The translations under genes and the position numbers were made by a program. A DNA stretch of 64,000 bases from Barnesiella sp. An55. GTDB lineage: Bacteria > Bacteroidota > Bacteroidia > Bacteroidales > Barnesiellaceae. Position 1 is the first letter of the stretch, and the number at the start of each line of letters is the position of its first letter. Shown one piece after another: positions 16,965 to 29,900 of the stretch. Location: assembly GCF_002161555.1 (NCBI RefSeq), contig NZ_NFHZ01000011.1:62001-126000 (forward strand), written 5' to 3'. Below the pieces are notes generated by a model that was not told the DNA's origin, ran no database searches, and saw nothing but the letters and a program-made list of their open reading frames with translations.

Positions 16965-17942
16965 TTGAAACGGAGATATACGATAGTAATTCTTTTGTCG
17001 CTCGTGGGGCTGTTGGTTGGCTGCGATGGCGACAACTCGTTGCAGTCTGAAGCCGCTTTGCCCGGGCCTCAAAAGACAGCGAGCATGACATTGAGTATAT
17101 ACACCGGCTCAAATGTCTCGAGGACCGTCGATTTGCCGGGAGACCCGGGCACTTCGCCCGAGATGCCGGGGACAATCAGGAATATCCATCTGTTCATGTG
17201 GATCGAGCCCTTGAACGGTGACCCCGCCTACATGGATCACCTCTATATCGAGGTGCCCGACAGTACGGTGTACTATGTGTTCCAGGGAATTGTCATGCCC
17301 GAGAGCACAGCGTCGTTCTATGCCATTGTCAATGCCGGAGTCCACAACGAATGGGATGCACTCACAACCGTGGGTGAGGTGCTGGCCTTGACCACTATAG
17401 CCACCCCCTCGCGCGACCTGTTTGCCGGGCAGCTGCTCAATCTCGCGGTTACCAAGGAGCAACACTCGGGCCTCATCGAGGCCGGGCTGGTAGCGGCCAA
17501 GGTCGATGTCTTGTACAACATAGGCACGGCAATTACCAATTACAATGCCAAGCCAGGGGCTCAGAAACCCAATGGCGACTGCGTGTCGGCCAAGGTCGTG
17601 TCGCTGCAACTGAAGAATGTGCCCAGGGAGGGCTATTTCTTCGATGTGCGGTCCAACACGCCCGATCCCAGCCACACTATCAATCTCTCCGGCAATTCAG
17701 CTCCGGGACAGGCTGCGTGGATAAACGGGCGCTACGACTGCTACCTCTACGACAGCGGTTCGCTCGATCTTTCACTGGTGGTGCAGAGTACCTATGCCGA
17801 CGGGTACGAAAAGAACACCACCTACAATGTACATATAGATACGCCACAAGACTTGACCGTAGCTCCCTATTACTTGCTGCGCTTCGATGTGGTGGGTTTT
17901 TCACAAACAGAGTATAATTATCGGTGGACGACATCGATATAA
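16965..17942 (+). CDS. Accessory/tip fimbrillin-like lipoprotein (TTG start)
   Basis: 325 residues. Signal and lipobox VGCD near residue 20, then DGDN. The part LPGDPGTSPEMPGTIRNIHLFMW (about 53-75) resembles the first strands of FimA/Mfa proteins, and the C-terminus (APYYLLRFDVVGF...YNYRWT) is fimbrillin-like. The only in-frame start is TTG at 16965, because a stop lies at 16929. Just upstream ATG TTT TGA (16960-16968) overlaps this TTG. One more T in that run would give an ordinary ATG start (MFLKRR), so either an unusual start or a homopolymer sequence error is possible. Position after the anchor gene suits an accessory or tip subunit. Confidence 0.72.
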   Translation: MKRRYTIVILLSLVGLLVGCDGDNSLQSEAALPGPQKTASMTLSIYTGSNVSRTVDLPGDPGTSPEMPGTIRNIHLFMWIEPLNGDPAYMDHLYIEVPDSTVYYVFQGIVMPESTASFYAIVNAGVHNEWDALTTVGEVLALTTIATPSRDLFAGQLLNLAVTKEQHSGLIEAGLVAAKVDVLYNIGTAITNYNAKPGAQKPNGDCVSAKVVSLQLKNVPREGYFFDVRSNTPDPSHTINLSGNSAPGQAAWINGRYDCYLYDSGSLDLSLVVQSTYADGYEKNTTYNVHIDTPQDLTVAPYYLLRFDVVGFSQTEYNYRWTTSI

Positions 17943-17950
17943 AAGGCATT

Positions 17951-20900
17951 ATGGATATGTTGAACGAAAAGAATATCGAATCCATGAACTGGTTCGCTCG
18001 GATTGCCGTCGCGATGAGGCATGCCGGACGATGGCCTCGGGTACTGTTGCTGCTGGTTGTATTGCTGGAGAGTATCTCGATGTATGGCCAACTTTCTATC
18101 AACCCGGCCCGGCCGGCCTATAACATAAGGCGCATATATGTCTCGCCCAGTGGTGCCGGTACCTTCGACGGTTCGTCGTGGGCCAATGCCGCCAAGGGGT
18201 CCGATTTGCAGGCAATACTCCGCTCGACCGATACGTGGAACAACATCAACTCTACGTTGCAGATTTGGGTGGCCGCCGGTACCTATATCCCCACCGAACC
18301 GTTGTCGCCTGGCGACGAACGCAGTGCTTCGTTTGTCTTGAAAGGCAACCAGGTAGTGGTTTATGGCGGTTTCCGGGGTCAGGTGTTCGACGACTTGGGA
18401 GCCTTGGTCTATGCCGGAGAAAACAGCCTTGAAGAGCGTGTATATGGCAATGTGCTCTCGGGTAACCGACAGGAACCGTGGGCTTTGGCCTACCAGACTG
18501 TTTTCTCGGGCGACCGACTCGGCAACGATAATATGGGCGAAAGCGAAACGACTATCGCTTCGCTCGACCCTTCGCATAATACAAGCCGTGCCGACAACCT
18601 CAATACGGTAGTCACTTTCGATCCTACGAGCTCCGATGTGGTCCTCGATGGAGTTACCATTACCGGTGGATCGGCCAATGGGACTTACGATGCCGCCTAT
18701 GGTGGCGGTGTGCAGTTGAGTGGTATGAGGTGCGGTTTGCAACGCTGTCTGCTCCTCTATAACTTTGCCGTGCGAGGAGGTGCTGTCTATATCAAGAAAA
18801 ACGGCGGAGCCGATGCTCAACGCTGTTTTGTCAATAACTCGGTGATGGTTTCCAACTCGGCCCTGGACCGTTATGGCTATGGCTATGGTGGCGGTATCTA
18901 CTCCGAGGCCGGCGTTATTTTCAATAACCTCATTTACAATAATAATGGTGGCGGTATCTGTGCCTACGATGCTACCTCGGTTGTCAACAATACGATTGTC
19001 AACAACCAGTTGTATGGGATAGGCCGTCCTTCCGATGCCAATGTACCGGGTTCGTCGATTACCGTATCCAATACGGTCGTGTGGAATATCGACCTGCTCA
19101 ATCATGCCGGGTTGAGAGACTTTGAGGCTCTCACCGACAAGGTGGCCAATTGTGCCATTGTCAACTGGAACGAATCGGATGGTACCGATAATATCTCGTT
19201 GCAACCCTATAACGACCAGGTGCAATCGACCCCCAACTTTGTGAATCCTACAACTCAGGTGGGAATCATTTTGGAGCCGGCCTATGCCGATTTGGCTCCG
19301 TCGTTCCTCCTGCAGCAAAACTCGGCGCTCCTCTCCAAAGCCGAGAGCTCGTGGATGACAAACCTGAATATCTACTACGGTACCGATATCTCATACGATA
19401 TCGCCGGTAAACCCCGGGTGGTGAGCCAGTCGCTCGATATAGGAGCCTATCAATATCAACCGGTAACCGGCCGTAATATTCTGTATGTGAGACAACTTTC
19501 GGCCGATGAGCCAGAGCTTGCTCCCGGCGAGGTGCGCGACGGCAGTTCGTGGCGTCTGGCCCTGCAGGATGTGCAGATGGCTATCGACCAACTCTATGCC
19601 CGCCAGGTAATAGGTGAGGTATGGGTTGCCGGGGGTACCTACTATCCTACTACGACCTTTACCGATGAAACCGGAGCAAAAGGAAATACCGAGCGCCATC
19701 GCTCGTTTGTGATGCGAAGCGGTATCTCGGTCTATGGTGGTTTCCGAGGGCAGACGGGCGACGAGGGAATCAACAACAGCACGACCCGTCCGCGCGACCC
19801 CAATCATCCCGATGCCAACTGGGCATTTGTCAACCGCACCATCTTCAGTGGCGATATCGATCGCAACGACGAGGCTCAGAAGGGATGGAGGTGGAATGCC
19901 AATAGCCAGAGTTGGGAACAATACTACGGCCGCAACTCCTACCATGTAGTGTGGTTTGCTTCGGAGGGCTTTTATGAGCGTACCACACAATACGAACCGG
20001 TTGCTGCCAAACCACTGGCCGTAGAGACCACCCTCGATGGCGTGATCATCACTGGCGGATGTGCCAACTATGGCGAGCGGGGCGAATCGACCCGCATGGG
20101 AGCCGGCGTCTATCTGGTGGAGAGAGGTGTAGTCTCCAACTGTATCATTTACCAAAACTATGCACTCACTCGAGGTGGCGGTGTGATGATGAACAACGGC
20201 GGTACGGTGCTGAACAGCCTGGTATTCCGCAATGCTTCGCCGGGTGTGCAGGTGCGCAACGGTGTAGGTGGCGGTATCTATATTTGGGGCGACGGTATTG
20301 TGTCGCGTACAACCGTTACCAATAATACGGCCCGCGTGGGTGCCGGTATCTATGTGGGCGAGGCTGAGTTTAACAACCCCAACTATGAAGAGTATCAGAG
20401 CGATATGTACCGGGGCGTCTTGAGTAATGTACTCGTGTCGAACAACACGGCTTCGTCCGACGCCGGAGCCATCTATTTCGATCGGGTGGGAGGGCTCACC
20501 TCTTCGACGGTGGTGAAGAACTACTGTTCGGCGGTAGCCTCAGACCAGGACGGAAACTCGGGCGGTATGGTGGTCGATGGATTCGGTATCGTCTATAACT
20601 CGGTACTGTGGGGTAATGCCACGATCGAACATACCCGCCAGTTCTTCGGCGAGAACGGTCGTTTGGCCAGTGCCTCGGCACCCGCTTCGATACAGGTTTA
20701 CAACACGGCGTTGCAAAACTTGTCCAATACCATTTGGGGCGTAAATACCGTTACACAAAAGACTTATGCGCTGGCCGACCAGAATAGCTCCGATGGTTCG
20801 TCGTCGTCATACACCTCCAATTATCCCGACTTTACCAATCCGGTGGTCGATGAGCTCGATGTGACCAATGCTCCGGCAGGTGTTTATCAAACGTCGGCCG

Positions 20901-23900
20901 ACGATGTGGCCGGGTCTCAGACGCTCGACGGTGCTCTGCACACGATTTATGATGCCCAGCTGTGGATTCCGTCGGAATATTCGGCCCTGCAACGAAAAGG
21001 TGGCACCTCGTCCGATGCACCGTATGTGCAATATACACCGGTACACATGCAGTTTTATGTACCGGCTACCGGTATTTTGAGCAAAGCCTATGTCGAGCCT
21101 CGTGTGTTGGGAGCCTTTGCTTCCGACCGTCCGGCCATACAATATAGTGTAATCGAAGATGATGGCGTGGAGAAACTGGTTGTTTTCGTCGATCCCGCTA
21201 CCGACCGCGACCTCTCGGGAGCCTCGTGGGATTCGCCCATGATATCGGGTAACCAGGCTCTTGAGTATCTGGCCTCTCTCCCCGCCACCGAACATCCCGG
21301 AGCCTCCCGCGAAGTGTGGGTGAAAGCCGGTACGATTAACCCCGTATGGAGGGCCGTGGGTAGCGACCGTCGCACCTCTTCGGTAGTGTTGCGGGGCGGT
21401 GTCTCGCTCTATGGTGGCTTCAATACCAAACTGACGGGTACCGAAGGTTCCACAACCGAGGGCAAAACCTTTGTCCCGGCTGGAGGCAGCGAGGCCGAGC
21501 CTGTGCGCAACCCGGTCAATTACCGCACGGTATTCGATGGCTCGCTGGCCGGTGGAAATCTGTATCACGTGGTCACTATGTCCGACGAAGGTACGGCCGT
21601 TATCGACGGTTTCCACATTGTCAATGGCAATGCCTCCGATGGTTTCTCGGTATTCAAGTCGGGTGGTGGTATTCTGCATGAGAACGGTACGCTGTATGTG
21701 CGTAACTGTATGATCGAGAACAATATGGCTTCCAACGGCTCTGGTATTGCCATGCTGGCTACCGCCGATAAAATGGTTATGACCAATACGGTGGTCAACA
21801 ACAATACCAATACCGGTTTGGTGAGCGATCCTCTTCATGCTGCGGTAGCTCTCCAAAACGATGCCCGCATAAACCACTGCACTTTTATTCACAACAACGC
21901 TCCGGCCATTTGTGCCATCAGCGGGCAGTTGATGCTCTACAACTCGGTGCTGTGGGGAAACACTACAACCGGGACTATTGCTGCCAACGATTTGCAAATC
22001 ACGGGAATGGCTACCAGTCTGGATATCCGTAACAATGCCATACAGTATGCTCCCGACGACTGGGCTCTCTGGAGCGACAACATGCAGTTGAGTGTTGTGT
22101 CGGGCGACCCCATGTATCCCACCTTTGTCAATCCTACTCGCAGCATAGGAGCCGTTTCGTCTGGTTACGACACTCCGCTGGGAGGTCCTGCCCGGTTTGA
22201 ACCCAATTGCGAATCGCCGCTGGTCATTGCCGGTGACGAGAGTGTGGTGGGCGACCCAGACCTCTTTCTCGAGGCCGATATCACGGGTCATAACTATGTA
22301 GTGGGTGGTGCCCCCGATATAGGTGCCTACGAGGCAACCTGTTTGAACCCCATCGGGTCGGTTCTCTATGTGCGCAGTGGCCCGGCCGGTACGGCCGCCT
22401 CGCCCCAAACGACCTACTTCGGTACGGGCGACGGTTCGTCGTGGTCGAATGCCATCAACGGTAATGCCTGGTATGGTTTCGACGACGGTCTGCCCTACGA
22501 CCAAATCGAGTATGACAGCAGCGATGCTACCGACTATATCACCGGTTTGCAGTATGCCGTGAATATGGCTTATAAAGCTTCGTTGAAAAAGGAAGCCGAT
22601 GGATCCATTGCCTACACGCCGTTGAATTATTACGAATTGGCTTGGTGGACTGATCAACAACAGACTTCCATCAATATCCCTGCGGTCGATACCACGGCTC
22701 TGGTCGAGGTGTGGGTAGCCGAGGGCGAATATACCAGCCGTCGCGGATTCTTCATGCGCGATGCCGTGCAGGTATATGGAGGATTCCCCGCTACCGGTAC
22801 ACCCGGTAAGGAGGAGCGTAATCCCCGGGTATATAATACGATTATTCAAACCATGACCACTGCCGAAGCTGCTCAAGTCGATGCTGCCGGTGAGAATCAT
22901 TCGCTTTATGGCCCTATTTGCGGATTCAGTACACAGAACTCTTATGATTTGAACTCGGGTTATGCAAGTTCCAATAAAACCCGTCGGGTACTTACACAAC
23001 CCTTCCCTTATTATGAACGTACGAAACAAGGGAATTTCAGCGATTTGTCGAGTACCGAGTTGGCCAATCGTCCGCTCAATCCCTTTGTTATGGAGACTAT
23101 TTGGGATGGCTTTACCATACAGAATGGACGTACCCGCATCAACCACGGTAAGGATGGTGGTGCCGGTGTGGCCCTGCGCAAGAATGGTCGTCTCGAGAAT
23201 TGTGTGATTCGCAACAATATCAATTATGTTCCTAATTCGACAGGAGCAGGTCCCAATGACAATCGTAATGCTGTTCAAGGACGTGGTGGTGCCGCTTTTT
23301 GTAATGATGGTGTCTTCTCCAACTGCTCGTTCTTCAATAACAAATTGGGCCCTCGTTATTGCGAAAACTATGGTGGTGCCATATATATGCGTGCCGGTAC
23401 GGCCTATAACTGTGTGTTTGTGGGTAATGTGGCCAACACGGGTACAGCTCGAGGCTCGGCCGTTTATCTCGAAGTAGGTAGCTTCTATAACAATACGGTA
23501 TCCGATAACTCGGGATCGGAAGGTGCTATCTATGGAGGTAACTGGTTCCTGGAAAATGGGGGTGGTGCCAGTGAGATGAATATCTATAACACGATTGTCT
23601 ATCACAACAATTCGACATATCAAATTTATAAAGCTGCTGGCTGTGTCATGACTTTGAGCCGTTGCTGTGTACCTTCTTATAACGGGTATCTCAATAACGG
23701 TAATCTCACGGTCGAGGGGCTTATCAATGCCGATCCACAGTTTGTCGATCGCACGCCGACCAACAAGGAGAATGCCAACTATCGTCTGCAGGGTACGTCG
23801 CCCTGTATCAATGCGGGTAACAACAACCCCGAGGGGATTACGTTGCCCGAGACCGATATGGACTATACCGATCGCTTCAAAGACTGTTCGATCGATATCG

Positions 23901-26900
23901 GTGCCTATGAGATAGACCAGAGCGAGCCTATCATGCCGGCTACCAAGACGATCAATGGCGAAGTGGTGGGTATCATCTATGTGACCAAAGCGGCCAACGG
24001 TACGGTCGATGGTTCGTCGTGGGCCAACGCCGCCTGTGAAGCCAAGTTGCAAAAGGCACTCAACTGGGCCGGATACATTATCCATAACAAAGAGACCTAT
24101 GCCTCGGGCAAATATCGCGATATCACCCGCATACAGGTGCGTATTGCCGCTGGGACCTATTATCCCACCGATGCCGTGTTGCCCGACCAGCCGCGAACGA
24201 CTACCTTTATCATCCCGGCCGGCGTCGAGGTATATGGCGGTTTTGCCGGAACCAACGACGACGAGACTATCGAAGATCGCAATATCCAGGTGAACCAAAC
24301 GATTTTCAGTGGTATGATAGGCAGCTCGGCCGAAGAGAATTCGTATCATGTGGTAACCTTTGGTATGAAACAGAACCAGGACAATGCTTCGGTACCGGCC
24401 GAAGGGGCTACCTATTACGAAGATACCAACCCCGAGATTGCTTTGCTCGACGGTATCTATCTCACCGACGGTAATGCCAATCACCCCTCCGATGCCGACT
24501 GGCAGTCGGGTGGAGGTGCCAAGGTCACGGTCAATGGGCTGTTGCAAAACTGTTTTGTTTACAACTGCGCTGCTTCCGATAAGGGTGGTGGTGTCTATTT
24601 GGCACCGGGTGGACGGGTTACCGGTTCGGTCATCTATGCCAACGAGAGTGCCAACGGTGGTGGCATTTATGCCGGCGACAACTCGATGGTGGTGAACTGT
24701 ACGGTTGTCGATAACAAGACTACGACCAATGGTGTAGGCGGTGGTATCTCGTTGGGCAACAAACCCATTATCCTCAACTCGGTATTCTGGATGAACGACT
24801 CGGGCAACGGTAAAAACATCTATGGCAATATGTCGCAACAGGTCGATACCACCTTTGCCGGCACACACTACGAGAGCTATATCTTCAGCCACTGTGCCGT
24901 CGAGGGGCTCAAGGTGGTGGGCTATGGCAACATGGCTTTGACCAGTTTCAACGAAAATAATACCACGGTTGTAGGTCAGAATACTCCCGGGTTTACCGAC
25001 CCCGACAATAATGACTTTACACTCAAACGCATCTCGTCGCTCATTCGCTCGGGCATACAGGTCGAGCAACCCGATGCCGACTTGATGGAAGCTCTGCACC
25101 TGTCGCAACTCGACATGTTGGGAACCAGTCGCTACTATGAGAGTGATGGTTCTACTCTGCGCGACTACTTCGACATAGGAGCACTCACTTATGATGGTAC
25201 CTTGTTTATCGACCCGGATATCGATGCCGTACAGGGTGAGGGTGGAGTGTATCGTCTGTATGTGTCGCAAACGGCACAAGGCTTGGCTTCCGGTCACAGC
25301 TGGCGCAACGCTTTGGGCGATATCCAGGAGGCACTCGACTATTTTGCCAACGATGCCAACTTTGTCAATGATCCCCAGGCCGCCAATCGTCAGTGTGAGA
25401 TTTGGGTATCGAAGGGTACCTACAATCCCAAGAAAGCTGTGCAGGAGGCCAATAAGGGAGCTTCGTATGTGCTCAACCGCTATACTTCGATATACGGAGG
25501 TTTCAGAGGTAGCAACCTGCCCTATTACGAGGGTTGGATCGAGACGTTCAAGACCAATCCGTCCAATCGGGTGACCGCTACCGGTACCTGGAATGAAGCC
25601 GATTACAGTTACACGCTGGGCGGTGATGGTGCAATTACCTTCAAGCCCAACGTAAAAGCGTTGGCCAACGAGCCCTCTTCGTGGTTCCTCCACTTCACGA
25701 CCAACCAGACTTCGGCAACGAAGCCGACCGTTACGGTCAATGGCATGACTCTTCCCGACAAATTGGTTTTACCGGTAGTCTCGACCGATTCGACCACCGA
25801 GTATATATATGACCTGCGTTATCTGGCTATTGGTAATACCGATTGGGAGACGGCTCCTGTTATCGAGACCGTGCAGATTGCGAATCTGCCTGCCGGGACT
25901 ACGCTATACAGCGCTACCATCGACAACCGCAAGTCGGCTACGACAACGGCTACCGCAATTGTTTCGACCAGTCCCGTGTATGATTTTGGCTCGGGCCAGT
26001 ATATCGATATCGTGCTCGAAGACAAGACCGAGAGCTTTACCATGTCCGATCAATACTATGCCGGAGAGTCGTTCTTGAGCGAGCGTCCCCGTCAGGACTG
26101 GAACGGAAACGGTTTGCTCGAAGACTTTGAGTATGCCAACGAGTCGATTCTCTCGGGCGATGTCGGCGGTGGCTCGGGTACGGCCCATGTGGCCTATTAT
26201 GGCGATGCCGATGCTACGCGTCGGATTGTACTCGACGGCTTGAAACTGATCAAAGGTAATACCTTGTGTGCCGACCACGGCGGAGGTGCCTTGTGTGCCT
26301 TGGGTCCTGTGACCCTGCGCAACTGCCAGTTGCTGCTCAACGAGTCGAGCTTTGGCGGTGGTGCCGTGTATGCCAGCGACATTGAGATTTATGGCTCTAT
26401 CTTGGGCGGTAATGCGGCTACCGGCAAGTCGGGCGGCGCCGTTTACCTGCGCGAGGGCGGCCGGTCGCATATCGTCAACAGTGTGATTTACAACAATACG
26501 GCAGCGACAGGCTCGGCCTATTATGCCGAGTCGGGCACTGAGTCGCAACTGGTCAACAATACGATAGCGCGCAACTCGAGCGACGAAAGCGGGTCGGGCA
26601 GTGCCTCCACGGGTTGTACCGTCTATGCCGCCTCGGCCTCGGGCAACACGCTCACCAATACCGTGCTGTGGGGTAACGACGATGCCGACTGCATCAATAC
26701 CGGCAACTGGGAGGTAGTGACCTCGGCTGCCGATGTCGATGAGTCGGTGGGTAACTTCGAGGTATTCCTCGACCGAGCCAATGCTGCGGTGATGGGCCCG
26801 CGCTTCGGATTCCCCAGCGACTATGCCGGAGCCGAGAACTACTTTGCCATGGCCGACTTCTCGTTGCCTTCGCTGTCAACCCTCGTCAACCGGGGAACCA

Positions 26901-29900
26901 ACGGCGGTACGCGTAAACTGAATACGACCATCCAGATGAACCCCGACGGGTCGGTACAAAGCACGACCATCACTGCCGATCCTGTGGTACTCGACGGCTC
27001 GGGCAAGGGCTACTATGCCGCACAAAATCAGTGGGGCCGGGAGAATGTGCCCGATACCCTCAACAGTAAATGGCGTATTACCAAGGAGCCCGATACCTAC
27101 CACATTATTAAACAGAATGGTGTCGATATGATTGACGTGAAGGAGTGGAAAGAGGGTATTATCGATATCGGAGCCTATGAGTACGAATCGGTATCGCTCA
27201 CACCTTTCGGTGGTAACATTCTGTATGTGAAGAGCACCGAAGCTGTCTCGGACCAAGAGAATAATGGCGAGACCTGGGAGCAGGCTACCTCGAATATCTA
27301 TCAAGCCATACAGGTATTGTTGCTCAGCCCCAACACGAAAGACAAATATATTAAGATTGCTGCGGGTGAGTATATGCCTTATCTGAAGGACGACGAAGGC
27401 GGTTATTCGTTTGTGGTGTCGAAACCCTATGTCGAGAACCTCGGCAACATGACCAAGAGCCTCACCTTCCGCGGTGGGTATCCCGACAACATTACGGGTA
27501 CCGATGTCGCTATGGATAACCTGCGCGACCCTGTTCTGTACCCGACCTACATCCGGGGCAACAGCGACGATTCGAAACACCTTTTCTATATCGATAAGTC
27601 CATGGATACGGCTGGTGAAAACGGTACGTTGTCGCCGGTTTATATCGAGGGTCTCACCTTCCTCGACGGTAACGCCTCCGACGCTACGGGCGAGGGCTCG
27701 ACCGGTGCGGCCATCTATGGGGCTAACGCGAGCACTACGGTGCGCAACAGCGTGTTCGTGTCGAACCGCGCTGCCGGTGCAAACGGTGCCGCTGTCTATC
27801 TGAACAAGGGTAATATCTACAACTCGGTATTCCATACCAACGAGGCTTGGGGTATTGCCATGGGTGGCTCGGGCAATATCATCAGCAACACGATTGCCGA
27901 CAATACCCGGGGCGGACTCTATGGCCGTGGTGCTACGGCCGGTGATCCGTTGCAGGTCTATAACAACATCATCTGGCGCAACTATGCCGGGCAGACTCCG
28001 TCGGCCGACGATTTGAATCATCAAATCGACGTAAACAACGCCACCTTGTACAGCAACGCCATCCAAATCGACGACCAGGTGGCCGAGCAGCCCAATGCGG
28101 TTTATACCTATTGGAACTCGTCGGCTCAGGTAACGCTGGGTGACTTGGCTGCCAACGTGAACAAGACCTTGAGTTCCGACAACGAGAACATGTCGTATGG
28201 CCCCCGCTTCGAAGCTCCCGACGAGACCGAGCCGCTGAACAAGAAGTTTGGCATACGTCCCGGGCGCAAGCTCATCAACACAGGCTATCGCTACATGACC
28301 GGTGGCGTTTACAATAAGGAAGAGAACGACAAGTGGTATGCCGATTTGTTTGCCTACTATCCCTTCGGTTCGGTCGAAGAGCCCGTAGCCGCAGGCGATT
28401 CGCTGGCCCGCGTGATGTTTGTCGATGCCGGTGGCAGCCGTCGTATTGCCGGTAACAGCATCGATATTGGTGCCTATGAGTACCAGCGGTTGTTCTATCC
28501 CAACCTCTATGTGAAACCCGACGGATTTGGTCTGGGCTCGAGTTGGGACGATGCCATGGGCGACCTTCAGGAGGCTGTTTACTCGGCCTACTATTCGGGC
28601 GATCCCGACGAGAGTGGAACCTACGGTACCGTGTGGGTAGCCGGTGGTGACTATGTGTTGCCCACTACCTTGCAGTGGATGGCCAATGTGAAGGTGTATG
28701 GCGGTTTCAGAGGTACCAACGAGACCGAGATTACCCAGCGTCAGGGTCTGTTGGAGGAGAACGCTCCCAACAGTATCCTCTCGGTCGAGGCCGAGGGCGT
28801 GCCGGTTGTCCGCTCGGACAACGACCACCTGGCCGGAACCATTGTGGAGAACTGGGCCGAACTGAACGGATTCCATATCAAGGGTGGCAAGAACAGCCCG
28901 GCAGTCATCTTGGCCGACTCGTTTGCCATTACGAACAGTGTGATATATGACAATGTGAACCCCGACGGGGCTACGGTCGATAGCGACGGTTTGCTCTATA
29001 ATGTGCTGCTGCACGACAACGAAACCGCCGGTGCCCAAATCAGTCAGGGCGATCATGCGGCAGCCGTGCATGTAACGGCTGTGGGCGACCAGGCTCAAAT
29101 CGTGGGAACCGGTAAGGTAATCAACTCGATCAACGGTACCGCAACCCAACTGGGCGGTGTCTCTTATGCTCCCCAGTATGTGGGCGACTATCTCCCCGAT
29201 GAGGCCCATCTGCGCTACCAGCTTTCCGACCGGGCCGATACGCTGCTCTTCTGCGTTGGGGAGTTGCAGGAACCGGGCCAGGATGGCACAACCCAGATTG
29301 GCAACTATACCGTTCCCAAAATCAGAAATGGCAGCAGCTACGACGATATCATCAACCTCTCGACCGATTGCGACGTCTTGGGCAACAAGCGTATTCAATC
29401 GCATAAACCGGTGGGCGACGACCATATGATACGTCCCGACTATGGTTGCTTCGAGACCTGGAATACCGATAACGATCAGGTAGTGAATATCAGCGATAGC
29501 GATTATCCGCGTGCCGGTAGCGTGGTCTATGTGGGCAAGCGGGGTGAGTTGCGGCTCTCTACCGCTTTGACCAAGGAGTTCGCTCCCTCGTATCTGTTGC
29601 TGCGCCATGCTGCCGGAGTGCGAGCCGGCAACCATGCCTTGTCGCTCTACAACCTGGCCATCGAGCGAGACCTCAATCCGCTCATCGATGCCTCTACGGC
29701 CGACTGGAATATGGTGAGCCTGCCCTTCTCTCTCCAGGTGGGTGAGGGTACGTTGCAGAACGGTATTACCATCGACGGGCATGCCATAGAGGCTATCCAG
29801 GCTGCCGACGAGACGACCGGCAATGCATCGAGCCTCTACCTGTATGGATACGACGGAGCCAAGCGTGCCGAGGATCTGTATAGCAAGGCCGCTCCCCAAA

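Noticed and set aside
20807-25693. Long minus-strand open frame of 1628 codons
   Set aside because: It lies wholly inside the giant beta-helix gene on the other strand. Its translation is low in recognisable domains and is an effect of codon bias and the absence of TTA/CTA/TCA codons in the real frame.
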